A DNA stretch of 64,000 nucleotides from Mesobaculum littorinae (GTDB lineage Bacteria > Pseudomonadota > Alphaproteobacteria > Rhodobacterales > Rhodobacteraceae): the NCBI RefSeq assembly GCF_004011175.1, contig NZ_RQXX01000002.1, positions 558,001 to 622,000 of the forward strand, written 5' to 3'. Under the pieces are notes generated by a model. That model was not told where the DNA came from and searched no databases. It was given only the letters and a program-made list of their open reading frames with translations. The position numbers and the translations under genes are program-made. This document shows, piece by piece, positions 1-7,820 of this stretch. Every line of letters starts with the position of its first letter. Within the stretch, counting starts at the first letter, position 1.

Positions 1-1000
1 CCACCCCCTCGGGCAGGGCGTCGCGGATCGACTGCGCGACCTGCTTCGCATCGCCCACGATCCCCACCGTCACGGCCTTAGTCAGGCCGATGCGGTCGGG
101 GTTGAGGTCGACCTGAATGACCTTCGCGTCCTTCGGCCAGTAGTCGATGCCATAGCCCGGCAGGGTCGAAAAGGGGTTGAGCCGCGTGCCCAGCGCCAGC
201 ACCACGTCGGCGCGCGCGATCAGCTCCATCGCCGCCTTCGACCCGTTATAGCCCAGCGGGCCCACCGACAGCGGATGCGAGCCCGGGAAGGCGTCGTTGT
301 GCTGGTAGCCGCAGCAGACCGGGGCATCCAGCGCCTCGGCCAGCTCGGCCACCGACGGGATCGCGCCCGACAGCACCACGCCCGCGCCGTTCAGGATCAC
401 GGGGAACTTGGCGCTACCCAGAAGCTCGGCCGCCCGTGCCAGCGCGTCGGCGCCGCCCGCGGGACGCTCGAACTCGACGATGGCGGGCAGGTCGATGTCG
501 ATCACCTGCGTCCAGAAATCGCGCGGCACGTTGATCTGCGCGGGGGCCGAGGCACGTTTCGCCTTCTGGATCACGCGGTTCAGCACCTCGGCGATGCGCG
601 ACGGGTCGCGTACCTCTTCTTGGTAGGCGACCATGTCCTCGAACAGCTTCATCTGCTCGACTTCCTGGAACCCGCCCTGACCGATGGTCTTGTTGGCGGC
701 CTGCGGCGTGACCAGCAAAAGCGGCGTGTGGTTCCAGTAGGCGGTCTTCACCGCGGTAACGAAGTTGGTGATGCCGGGGCCATTCTGGGCCACCATCATC
801 GACATCTTGCCGGTCGCGCGGGTATAGCCGTCGGCCATCATGCCCGCGTTGTTCTCATGCGCGCAGTCCCAGAAGCGGATGCCGGCCGCGGGAAAGAGAT
901 CCGAAATCGGCATCATCGCCGACCCGATGATCCCGAAGGCATGCGCGATCCCGTGCCGTTGCAGCACTTTCACGAAAGCTTCTTCGGTGGTCATGCGCAT
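1..1000 (-). CDS. xsc: Sulfoacetaldehyde acetyltransferase, 3' end cut by window
   Basis: Thiamine-diphosphate enzyme that converts sulfoacetaldehyde plus phosphate to acetyl phosphate and sulfite, the desulfonation step of taurine catabolism in the cytoplasm. The first 333 codons are visible. The N-terminus MRMTTEEAFVKVLQRHG, the HENNAGMMADGYTRATGK segment of the ThDP-binding Pyr domain (around residue 50) and the WNHTPLLLVTPQAANKTIG segment are characteristic of Xsc rather than acetolactate synthase. The central domain has begun by the window edge; the C-terminal ThDP/Mg domain lies outside. ATG at 1000 is chosen because AAGGAG lies at 1010-1015; a second in-frame ATG is at 994. It lies 3' of tauR on the same strand, with a putative TauR operator at 1055-1088, so it probably has its own activated promoter. 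Identification is confident; completeness of the gene cannot be judged. Confidence 0.95.
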   Translation of the reverse strand, partial: MRMTTEEAFVKVLQRHGIAHAFGIIGSAMMPISDLFPAAGIRFWDCAHENNAGMMADGYTRATGKMSMMVAQNGPGITNFVTAVKTAYWNHTPLLLVTPQAANKTIGQGGFQEVEQMKLFEDMVAYQEEVRDPSRIAEVLNRVIQKAKRASAPAQINVPRDFWTQVIDIDLPAIVEFERPAGGADALARAAELLGSAKFPVILNGAGVVLSGAIPSVAELAEALDAPVCCGYQHNDAFPGSHPLSVGPLGYNGSKAAMELIARADVVLALGTRLNPFSTLPGYGIDYWPKDAKVIQVDLNPDRIGLTKAVTVGIVGDAKQVAQSIRDALPEGV

Positions 1001-1054
1001 GATGCCGGTCTCCTTGCTGTGGCGGGGCGAAGGTAGGCGCGCGCCGCGTCCTCG

Positions 1055-1088
1055 GATAGGGCCAGCCATGCCCGCGGGATAAGACCAG
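1055..1088 (-). promoter_or_regulatory. Putative TauR operator upstream of xsc
   Basis: Two 11-bp direct repeats, GATAGGGCCAG (1055-1065) and GATAAGACCAG (1078-1088) on the plus strand, start 23 bp apart. The promoter-proximal copy ends 55 bp before the xsc ATG and about 19 bp before a possible -10 (TACCTT on the minus strand, 1034-1039), so it would overlap the -35 region, as expected for an activator. The same pair, at the same spacing and orientation, lies upstream of tpa (6355-6388). TauR is known to activate taurine genes in Rhodobacter. Assignment to TauR is inference from repeat sharing and context. Confidence 0.6.
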
Positions 1089-1193
1089 TTTATGCCGTGA
1101 GGCGACGTGCCCCAGCGCTCCTGCCCGTGCCCCGGGCGGAGCCAGCCAGAGCGTGCAGAGCCTACCAGGTCTCGGTCGCCCTCGGACCCCCGC

Positions 1194-2645
1194 CTAGGCC
1201 AGCGCGGCGGCGATGCGGGCCACGCCCTCGGGAATGCGGTCGGCGGAGATCGAGGAATAGGCCAGCCGGTAGTGATCGCGCGGCGGCCGGGCCCCGGAAA
1301 AGAAGGCCCCGCCCGGTTCGATCAGCACGCCCGCGCTGCGCAGCCGCATCGCCGCCTCTTCGGTGTCGCGGCCCGGGGCGCGCATCCACAGGGACGATCC
1401 GCCATAGGCTCCGCCGCCACCCGCCCGGGTCAGGCCATGCGCAGCGATTGCCTGTTCCAGCACGCGGCGGCGATCGTGCAAGGCCCTCGAGACCCGGCGC
1501 ACCATCGCGTCGTGATGGCCGAGTGACAGGAAATGAGCCGCCGTTCGTTGCACGTGCCCCGGCGGATGGCGCAGCACCGCCAGCCGCAGCGCCCGCGCCT
1601 CGCGGATGAAGGCGGCCGACCCGACGAGGTATCCAAGCCGCAGCCCCGGGAAGAGCGATTTCGAGAACGAGCCGACATGGATCACCCGCCCCTCGGTATC
1701 CAGCGCCTTGAGCGCGGGCAGGGGAGCGGCGGCAAAGGACATCTCGAACTCGTAGTCGTCCTCGACGATCAGGAAATCCTCGGACGCCGCGCGGGCCAGC
1801 AGCGTCTCGCGCCGGTCTCGCGGCATGGTGATCCCGGTGGGGCAGTGATGGCTGGGCGTGACGAAGACGGTGTGCACGCCCTCGGGTATCGCCTCGGCAT
1901 CGAGGCCGCGGTCGTCGACCGGCACGGGCAGCACGGTGCAGCGCGACTGGCCGAGGATGTCGCGCAGGCCCGGGTAGCCCGGCTCCTCGATCACCGCGGT
2001 GCGCCGGGCGTTCAGGAGAACCTCGGACGTCAGCCACAGCGCGTTCTGCGCGCCCATGGTTATCAGGATCTCGTCGGGGTCTGCGCGGATGCCGCGGCGG
2101 GGCAGCAGGCGGTGCGACAGGTAGTCGACCAGCATCGCGTCGTCGCCATCGACGGCGTCCGAGGTCAGTGCGCCGAAATCTCGCGTCCCCAGCGCCCGTA
2201 CCGCGCAGAGCCGCCAGTTGGCATGGTCGAAGAGCGCGGGGTCGGCCTGGCCGTAAAGGAACGGGTAGCGATAGCTGCGCCAATCGGGGGGCTTGCGCAG
2301 CGCGGCACTGTCGGAGAACCGGCGCGCGAGGGCCCGGTTCCAGTCCACCCGGTCTTGGCGCGTCCGCGGCAGGATGCCCGAGGGATGCGGCGCGCCGTCC
2401 GAGACGTAGTAGCCCGAGCGCCCCCGCGCCGTCAGGTAGTCGTCGGCCAGAAGCTCGGTATAGGCCAGCGTCACGGTAATGCGGCTGATGCCCAGATGGG
2501 CGGCCAGCCCGCGGGACGATGGCAGCTTCTCGCCCCGGCGGAAGCGTCCCGACAGGATCCCCTCGGCCACCTGCCGCTGGATCTGGGATTGCAGCGTGCC
2601 GGTGTCGCCGGGGCTCAGGGCGAAGGCTTCGGCAGGGATCGGCAT
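1194..2645 (-). CDS. tauR: MocR-family GntR/aminotransferase-like activator, TauR
   Basis: 483-residue transcription factor with an N-terminal GntR winged helix (about residues 15-80, including RRGEKLPSSRGLAAHLGIS) joined to a fold-type I aminotransferase-like domain (about 110-480). The PLP-binding lysine is K329 in VGSFSKSLFPGLRLGYL, and the VEDDYEFE motif is present, so the effector domain should bind PLP and sense an amine-type ligand. In Rhodobacter, TauR of this family activates taurine transport and degradation genes; its position between xsc and tpa supports that role. The repeats at 1055-1088 and 6355-6388 are its likely targets. Start ATG 2645 gives the standard N-terminus for the family. 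Most related alternatives are GabR/PdxR, which the neighbours argue against. Confidence 0.88.
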   Translation of the reverse strand: MPIPAEAFALSPGDTGTLQSQIQRQVAEGILSGRFRRGEKLPSSRGLAAHLGISRITVTLAYTELLADDYLTARGRSGYYVSDGAPHPSGILPRTRQDRVDWNRALARRFSDSAALRKPPDWRSYRYPFLYGQADPALFDHANWRLCAVRALGTRDFGALTSDAVDGDDAMLVDYLSHRLLPRRGIRADPDEILITMGAQNALWLTSEVLLNARRTAVIEEPGYPGLRDILGQSRCTVLPVPVDDRGLDAEAIPEGVHTVFVTPSHHCPTGITMPRDRRETLLARAASEDFLIVEDDYEFEMSFAAAPLPALKALDTEGRVIHVGSFSKSLFPGLRLGYLVGSAAFIREARALRLAVLRHPPGHVQRTAAHFLSLGHHDAMVRRVSRALHDRRRVLEQAIAAHGLTRAGGGGAYGGSSLWMRAPGRDTEEAAMRLRSAGVLIEPGGAFFSGARPPRDHYRLAYSSISADRIPEGVARIAAALA

Positions 2646-3062
2646 CGGGGCGGGGGTCCAGGGATTGGGCGGTCAGGCAACAGGACGGGCGCGCCCGTTG
2701 TCCCGACTGTAGAAACCTGCAGGCACCGGATGCAAGGCAGGCCGGCGGTCTGCGCGCCCGCTCTGAGGCCACAGCGCCCCGAGCTGCCGGATTTTCCGGC
2801 AGTGCCATGGGGGCGCCGCCGGCGCAGCTGATAGGACGATAACGCCGGGCCCCGGAGCAGGCCTGCACCAGCAGAGCGCCCAGGCGACCGCGTCGCAGAG
2901 AGCTGCCCGCGTTTTTCGTCTTTGTGGGAGAGGCCTAGGGTTTCCTGCCGGTCCGATCCGCGACGCGGGGCTGACCGGGTCCGGTTGTCTGCCGGTGGTC
3001 AAGCAAGCGCCCGGATCACCGGGCGCTTGGGGTGTATCAGGCCGCGTCCGGCCGGGGCGGAC
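2646..3062. other. Intergenic region between tauR and helicase gene
   Basis: About 417 bp upstream of tauR and downstream of the helicase gene, both on the minus strand. It must hold the tauR promoter, but I see no convincing -35/-10 pair. One GATAGGACGAT sequence at 2830-2840 resembles a single TauR half-repeat but has no partner at 23 bp. The only clear element is the hairpin at 3005-3028. Confidence 0.5.
3005..3028 (-). terminator. Intrinsic terminator-like hairpin after helicase gene
   Basis: Perfect 10-bp stem AAGCGCCCGG / CCGGGCGCTT with an ATCA loop, 35 bp beyond the helicase stop codon. The minus-strand tail reads GCTTGCTTGACC, so the T-tract is weak. Confidence 0.6.
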
Positions 3063-4370
3063 TCAGCCGGCGGACCGGGCCGCGGGCTTGCGCCGCCGCG
3101 GGCGCCGCTTGGCGGGCGCGTCCGAGGCGGGCTTGGCCCCCCTGGCCGGGCGTCCACCGCCGTTGCCGCCACCGCGGTTGCCGCGACCGCCCGACTTGCC
3201 CGAGGGCTTGCCGCGTCCGCCGCCCGAGCTGCGTCCGGTGTCGGGCCATGGCGTGCCGCCGGCGACGTCCAGCTCCATCTTCACCTGCTTTTCGATGGCG
3301 CGCAGGTCGCCCATCTCCTCGGCATCGCAGAATGCGACGGCCCGGCCGCTGGCGCCGGCCCGGGCGGTGCGCCCGATGCGGTGCACGTAGGTTTCAGCCA
3401 CGTTCGGCAGGTCGAAGTTGTAGACATGCCGGATCTCGGGGATGTCGATGCCGCGCGCGGCCACATCGGTGGCGACAAGCACCCGGATCTCGCCCGAGCG
3501 GAAGCCGTTCAGCGCACGGTCGCGCTGGCCCTGGCTCTTGTTGCCGTGGATCGAGGCAGCGGCGAAACCCTGCGCCACGAGCCCCTTCATCAGCCGCTCG
3601 GCCCCGTGCTTGGTGCGCGAGAACACCAGCGCAAGCTCGTCGCGGTGGGTGTCGAGCAGCTTGGCCAGAAGCTTGGGCTTGTCGGACTTCTCGACGAAGT
3701 GGACCTCCTGCTCGATCCGGTCGGCAACCTGGCCCGGAGGTGCGACCTCGACCCGGACGGGCGAGGTCAGGTAGGCGCGCGACAGCTCCTCCATCTGTTT
3801 CGGCATGGTGGCCGAAAACAGCATGGTCTGCCGGTCCTTGGGCAAAAGCGGCGCAATCCGGCGCAGCGCATGGATGAAGCCCAGGTCGAGCATCTGGTCG
3901 GCCTCGTCGAGGACGAGGAACCGCGTGGCGTCAAGCCGCACCGCCTTGTTGTCGAGGTGGTCGATCAGCCGCCCCGGGGTCGCGACCAGGATGTCGGTCC
4001 CGCGGGCCAGGCGCTGGGCCTGCCCGCGCGGAGACACGCCGCCGACCACGAGGCCGATGCGCAGCCCCGTGCCCTCGGCCAGGGCGCCCAGGCTTTCGGT
4101 GATCTGGCGGGCCAGTTCGCGCGTGGGGGCAAGGACGAGGCCGCGCACGGTCTTGGGCGCGGCCTTCTCGGGTTCGGCCAGCAGCGCTTCAAGGATGGGC
4201 AGGCCGAAGGCAAGCGTCTTGCCCGACCCGGTCTGGGCAAGCCCCATGACATCGCGGCCCTGCATCGCATGGGGAATCGCCTTCGTCTGGATCGGCGAGG
4301 GATCGGTGATGCCCTGGCGGGCAAGGGCGGTGGTCAGTGCGGGCTGAAGGCCCAGCATGTCGAAGTCCAT
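3063..4370 (-). CDS. DEAD-box ATP-dependent RNA helicase (RhlE-like)
   Basis: 435-residue RNA helicase that unwinds short RNA duplexes with ATP. All core motifs are visible: Q motif SPIQ near residue 27, Walker A AQTGSGKT (45-52), PTRELA (82-87), TPGRL (131-135), DEAD (155-158), SAT (186-188) and HRIGRTARAG near residue 330. The C-terminal tail from about residue 375 is basic and rich in Arg/Gly/Ser, typical of RhlE-like proteins and likely to bind RNA. ATG 4370 (MDFDMLGLQ) is chosen because AAAGGA precedes it and because upstream codons do not resemble the family. The gene sits inside the taurine cluster between tauR and tpa with no known link to taurine. Its exact subgroup (RhlE, CsdA, SrmB) cannot be fixed by eye. 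Confidence 0.92.
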   Translation of the reverse strand: MDFDMLGLQPALTTALARQGITDPSPIQTKAIPHAMQGRDVMGLAQTGSGKTLAFGLPILEALLAEPEKAAPKTVRGLVLAPTRELARQITESLGALAEGTGLRIGLVVGGVSPRGQAQRLARGTDILVATPGRLIDHLDNKAVRLDATRFLVLDEADQMLDLGFIHALRRIAPLLPKDRQTMLFSATMPKQMEELSRAYLTSPVRVEVAPPGQVADRIEQEVHFVEKSDKPKLLAKLLDTHRDELALVFSRTKHGAERLMKGLVAQGFAAASIHGNKSQGQRDRALNGFRSGEIRVLVATDVAARGIDIPEIRHVYNFDLPNVAETYVHRIGRTARAGASGRAVAFCDAEEMGDLRAIEKQVKMELDVAGGTPWPDTGRSSGGGRGKPSGKSGGRGNRGGGNGGGRPARGAKPASDAPAKRRPRRRKPAARSAG

Positions 4371-4645
4371 AAAATGTCCTTTCCACGCGCCTCTGTGACA
4401 CGTGGCGATGCGGACCAGGCGCGATGCCGATCCGGAAATGGGTGCGCGGATGCCGCGGGGCGCGGCATGCAAACGCGGGCCCCAATGCGTGATGTCGGGA
4501 AACTCATGTCAGGTGACGGCCCGGGTGGGACGATTGATCTCGTCCAACTGCTCACGCGGCAGGGGCGGCGTCATCTTCACGAAGGGAAGTGGACCCCGAG
4601 GGCGGGGAAGTCAAGTCCGACCTCTGCCTCGCGTCGGCCGATGGA

Positions 4646-4745
4646 CCGGGGGCTTCGCGCCCCCGGACCCCCGCGGAGTATTTCACGAAGAAGAGAAACA
4701 AGGGGCTTCGGCTTCTCTTCTTCTGAAATACTCCCGCCGGAGGCG
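4646..4745. repeat. Palindromic intergenic repeat, AGTATTT/AAGAAG family
   Basis: Region 3' of tpa. A GC hairpin CCGGGGGC/GCCCCCGG (4646-4653, 4659-4666) is followed by two facing copies of one motif: CGGAGTATTTCACGAAGAAG from 4673, and its near-perfect inverse at 4713-4736. The two arms differ only by a one-base indel on each side and could form a stem of over 20 bp. A third copy lies at 43912-43944, also between genes. The remaining part of the 4371-4798 gap shows nothing recognisable. These elements may act as terminators or mRNA 3'-end stabilisers; that role is inference. Confidence 0.7.
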
Positions 4746-4798
4746 ACAGCCGCGCCCCGCGCGGCCCTTTTAAGCAAACGGCGTGGCGCGTCAGCGCC

Positions 4799-6199
4799 TC
4801 AACTTGACAGCACCCGGGCCAGCGCGGCGTCGATGGTGTCGACGATGCGGTCGATCTCGTCCGCGGTGACGATAAGGGCGGGGCTGAGGCAGAGCGTATT
4901 GTTCCGCCCAGGAAGCGACCGATTGGTGGCGCCGATGATCACGCCGTTGGCCATGCAGTCGGCTACCACGGCCTGTACCTGCAGCTCGGGCAGGGGGCTG
5001 CGGCTGGCACGGTCGGTGACCAGCTCGGCCCCGCAGAACAGGCCCAGCCCGCGGACGTCGCCCACGCAGGCGTGCCTTTCCTTAAGGCGCTCGAGCCCGG
5101 CCATCAGCTGCGCACCGCGGGCCCTGCAGTTCTCCAGAAGTCCTTCGTCCTCGATGATACGCATGTTCTCGAGCGCGGCCGCCGGGCCCGCGGTGCAGCC
5201 CGCGAAGGTCGAGATCGAGCGGTAGTAGTTCAGCGGGTCCGTCGCGTCGTCCTTGAACATCTCGAACACCCGCTCGGTCGTCACGCAGACCGATATCGCC
5301 GCGTAGCCCGAGGCGACGCCCTTGGCCATCGTCACGAAATCCGGCTCGATCCCGTAGTGCTGGTAGCCGAACCATTCGCCCGTGCGGCCCAGCCCGCAGA
5401 CGACCTCGTCGATATGCAGAAGGACGTCGTACTTGCGGCAGATCTCCTGGACCCGCGGCCAGTAGCCCGGGGGCGGCGTGATGACCCCGCCCCCTGCGGT
5501 TACGGGTTCCAGAACCAGGCCTCCCACCGTCTCGGGGCCCTCGCGCAGGATCACCTCTTCGATGGCGTCGGCGGCACGACGGCCATAGGCCTCGCCCGAC
5601 AGCGCGCCCCAGCCCTGTTCGGCGGCATGGTATTCGTTGCAATGCGGCACCTCGACGAAGCCCGGCGCGAAGGGGCCGTACTGAGCCTTGCGCTCCTCCT
5701 GACCGCAGGAGGACAGCGCCCCCAGCGTGGTGCCGTGGTAGTCCCGCGCGCGGTACAGGATCTTGTGCTTGCGCCCGCCATGGCGCTTTTCGGCGATCTG
5801 GCGGATCATCTTGTAGGCGTTCTCGTTCGCCTCGCTGCCCGACGAGGCGTAGAACACCCGGCTCATCCCCGGCATCCTGGCGATCAGCTTCTCGGCGAAC
5901 TGCGCCGCGGGGATCGAGCCCGTGGAGGAGGAGAAGAAGTTCAGCTTGACCAGCTGATCGCGCACCGCGTCGGCGATGCTTTCGCGCCCGTAGCCCACGT
6001 TGACGGTCCAGACCCCGCCGGACACCGCGTCGATGTATTCGCGCCCCGAGATGTCCCAGACGCGGATGCCGCGGCCTTCGGTGATGATGCGGGGATCCAC
6101 CGTTTCGAACGGCTTGTGCTGCACCATGTGGTGCCAGACATGGGCGCGGTCGGCTTCGATGACGTCGCGCGGATCATTGACGTGGAAGGGGAGGGTCAT
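4799..6199 (-). CDS. tpa: Taurine-pyruvate aminotransferase
   Basis: 466-residue class III PLP aminotransferase that transfers the amino group of taurine to pyruvate, giving sulfoacetaldehyde and alanine. The PLP lysine is K293 in MAKGVASGYA; the cofactor-binding ASSGSEANENA (119-129) and HIDEVVCGLGRTG (262-274) segments are intact. The N-terminus FHVNDPRDVIEADRAHVWHH matches the Tpa subgroup rather than generic omega-transaminases. ATG 6199 is preferred over upstream codons that add about 60 unrelated residues. The product feeds Xsc, encoded 3.8 kb away, and the gene is divergent from tauABC. A putative TauR operator lies 156 bp upstream (6355-6388). Function is well supported by sequence and context. 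Confidence 0.93.
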   Translation of the reverse strand: MTLPFHVNDPRDVIEADRAHVWHHMVQHKPFETVDPRIITEGRGIRVWDISGREYIDAVSGGVWTVNVGYGRESIADAVRDQLVKLNFFSSSTGSIPAAQFAEKLIARMPGMSRVFYASSGSEANENAYKMIRQIAEKRHGGRKHKILYRARDYHGTTLGALSSCGQEERKAQYGPFAPGFVEVPHCNEYHAAEQGWGALSGEAYGRRAADAIEEVILREGPETVGGLVLEPVTAGGGVITPPPGYWPRVQEICRKYDVLLHIDEVVCGLGRTGEWFGYQHYGIEPDFVTMAKGVASGYAAISVCVTTERVFEMFKDDATDPLNYYRSISTFAGCTAGPAAALENMRIIEDEGLLENCRARGAQLMAGLERLKERHACVGDVRGLGLFCGAELVTDRASRSPLPELQVQAVVADCMANGVIIGATNRSLPGRNNTLCLSPALIVTADEIDRIVDTIDAALARVLSS

Positions 6200-6694
6200 G
6201 GGGCGCACCCTTTCGGAAAAGCTTCGGGACGACCCCCGGAGCGGACGGTTCGGCCGGCGCGGGGGCAAGGGCGCTTTGGTCTTCGGACACGTCGAAAATG
6301 CAGCGTCCGAAGGGCCAGGCGTTGGGGAAGCTTTGCCTATGCATTCGGCACCCTGATAGGGCCAGATGCCTTGCATGGATGGTGCCAGAACAGCGCGAGC
6401 GGGGCGCCGATCATTCAGCTATGCCGGGCAAGTCATTGAAATTTCGTGTGCCTTAGGCCCGGGTTTTTTGCATCCGCACTGGAAATCGTGCGGTGCGCCT
6501 GTATTTTGAGCGGAGCAAGACGATTGACGGGCGGGGGGCCTGCGGGTTTGCTTTCCGACAACGGCGGCGGGGTTGCATCCCGGTCCGCGTGGCGTTTGTC
6601 CACGCGGTCGTGGACGGGTCCCTGCCTGTCGGACGAAAGCCCGGCATCCGCGATCGGGACCGAGAACGAAAGAGACACCAGGGAGACACGACAG
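6200..6694. other. Divergent control region between tpa and tauA
   Basis: 495-bp region serving leftward tpa and rightward tauABC. It contains the paired repeats at 6355-6388. No clear sigma-70 promoter can be read for either direction, which fits activator-dependent promoters with poor core elements. No small gene is convincing here. Confidence 0.6.
6355..6388 (-). promoter_or_regulatory. Putative TauR operator upstream of tpa
   Basis: Direct repeats GATAGGGCCAG (6355-6365) and GATGGTGCCAG (6378-6388), start to start 23 bp. The first is identical over 11 bp to the proximal xsc repeat at 1055-1065, and spacing and orientation relative to the regulated gene are the same. It could also serve tauA on the other strand, about 300 bp away. 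Confidence 0.6.
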
Positions 6695-7693
6695 ATGACA
6701 TTCGGAAAGACGATGCTGGCCGCGGCCGGGGTCGCCGCGCTTTCGACCGGCATGGCGCAGGCGCAGACCGACGAGATCACCGTGGCCTATTTCCTCGAAT
6801 GGCCGATGCCGTTCCAGTATGCCAAGGCAATGGGCACCTATGCCGACGAGATGGACGTCGACATCAACTGGGTCAGCTTCGACACCGGCACCGCGATGTC
6901 GGCGGCGATGGCCTCGGGCGACGTCCAGCTTGCCGTCAGCCAGGGCGTGCCGCCCTTCGTCGTCGCGGCAAGCGCCGGGCAGGACCTGCAGGCCGTGGCC
7001 GTCGCGGTCAGCTATTCGGAAAACGACAACTGCGTCGTGTCGAGCCAGCTTGAAATCGACAAGGAGTCGGCCGGCGAGCTTGAGGGCGCGAAGGTCGCCG
7101 TGCCGCTGGGCACCGCCGCGCATTACGGGTTTCTTGAACAGATGAAGCACTTCGGCGTCGATGTCGCGTCGCTGAACGTGGTCGACATGGCGCCGCCCGA
7201 AGGCGCGGCGGCCCTGGCGCAGGGCGCGGTCGACATGGCCTGCGGCTACGGCGGCGGCCTGACCCGGATGAAGGAGCATGGCAACGTGCTGCTGACCGGC
7301 GCCGAGAAGGAAGAGCTGGGCATCCTTGTCTTCGACGTGATCTCGGCCCCCGCCGATTTCGTCGCCGAGAACCCCGACCTGGTGGCGCAGTTCCTGAAAG
7401 TCACGGCGGACGCCAACGAGATGTGGAACGCGGGCGAGAACCATGACGAGATGATCGAGGTCATCGCCGAGGACGGCGGGATGGAACTGGACGCCGCCGA
7501 GGCCGCGATTTCGACCATGGTCTTCCCCGGCGTCGAAGAGCAGCTTTCCGACAAGTGGCTGGGCGGCAACGCGCAGACCTTCATGGGCGGCGTGGCCGAG
7601 GTGTTCCTGGACGCAGGCTCGATCGGGGCGGTGCGCGACAGCTACGATGACGCGGTCAACACCGGCCCGCTGGAGCAGGTCGAGGGCATGTAA
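6695..7693 (+). CDS. tauA: Taurine ABC transporter, periplasmic binding protein
   Basis: 332-residue solute-binding protein that captures taurine in the periplasm and delivers it to TauBC. Residues 1-24 form a Sec signal peptide ending in the AQA cleavage site. The mature start DEITVAYFLEWPMPFQYA and the later SGDVQLAVSQGVPPFVVAASAG are typical of the taurine/sulfonate/nitrate binding family. ATG 6695 has GGGAG at 6681-6685. It opens the tauA-tauB-sORF-tauC operon and is divergent from tpa. Two strong hairpins follow it (7703-7765), as is common after abundant binding-protein genes. Taurine specificity is inferred from the flanking tpa, xsc and tauR. Confidence 0.92.
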   Translation: MTFGKTMLAAAGVAALSTGMAQAQTDEITVAYFLEWPMPFQYAKAMGTYADEMDVDINWVSFDTGTAMSAAMASGDVQLAVSQGVPPFVVAASAGQDLQAVAVAVSYSENDNCVVSSQLEIDKESAGELEGAKVAVPLGTAAHYGFLEQMKHFGVDVASLNVVDMAPPEGAAALAQGAVDMACGYGGGLTRMKEHGNVLLTGAEKEELGILVFDVISAPADFVAENPDLVAQFLKVTADANEMWNAGENHDEMIEVIAEDGGMELDAAEAAISTMVFPGVEEQLSDKWLGGNAQTFMGGVAEVFLDAGSIGAVRDSYDDAVNTGPLEQVEGM

Positions 7694-7702
7694 TCCCCGG
7701 CC

Positions 7703-7765
7703 GGTGCCGCGGATCCGCGGCGCCGTAGAATGAGATGCCGCGGCGCGCGTGCCGGCGCGCCGCGG
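7703..7765 (+). promoter_or_regulatory. Two intercistronic hairpins between tauA and tauB
   Basis: First hairpin: GGTGCCGCGG (7703-7712) with CCGCGGCGCC (7715-7724), one G-U pair. Second hairpin: CCGCGGCGCGC (7738-7748) with GCGCGCCGCGG (7755-7765), a perfect 11-bp all-GC stem. There is no T-tract, so these more likely stabilise the tauA 3' end and partly attenuate read-through than stop transcription completely. Confidence 0.65.
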
Positions 7766-7820
7766 CCGCCCCTCCCCGCGGGACGGGCGAGGCAAGATCA
7801 GAGCAAGTTCCGGGAATTCC

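Noticed and set aside
2830-2840. GATAGGACGAT upstream of tauR as a TauR autoregulatory site.
   Set aside because: Seven of 11 matches and no partner repeat at 23 bp.
2922-5225. Long plus-strand open frame of over 760 codons antisense to the helicase and tpa.
   Set aside because: It runs opposite well-identified genes, has the Ala/Arg/Gly/His composition of GC-rich antisense frames, and no domain.
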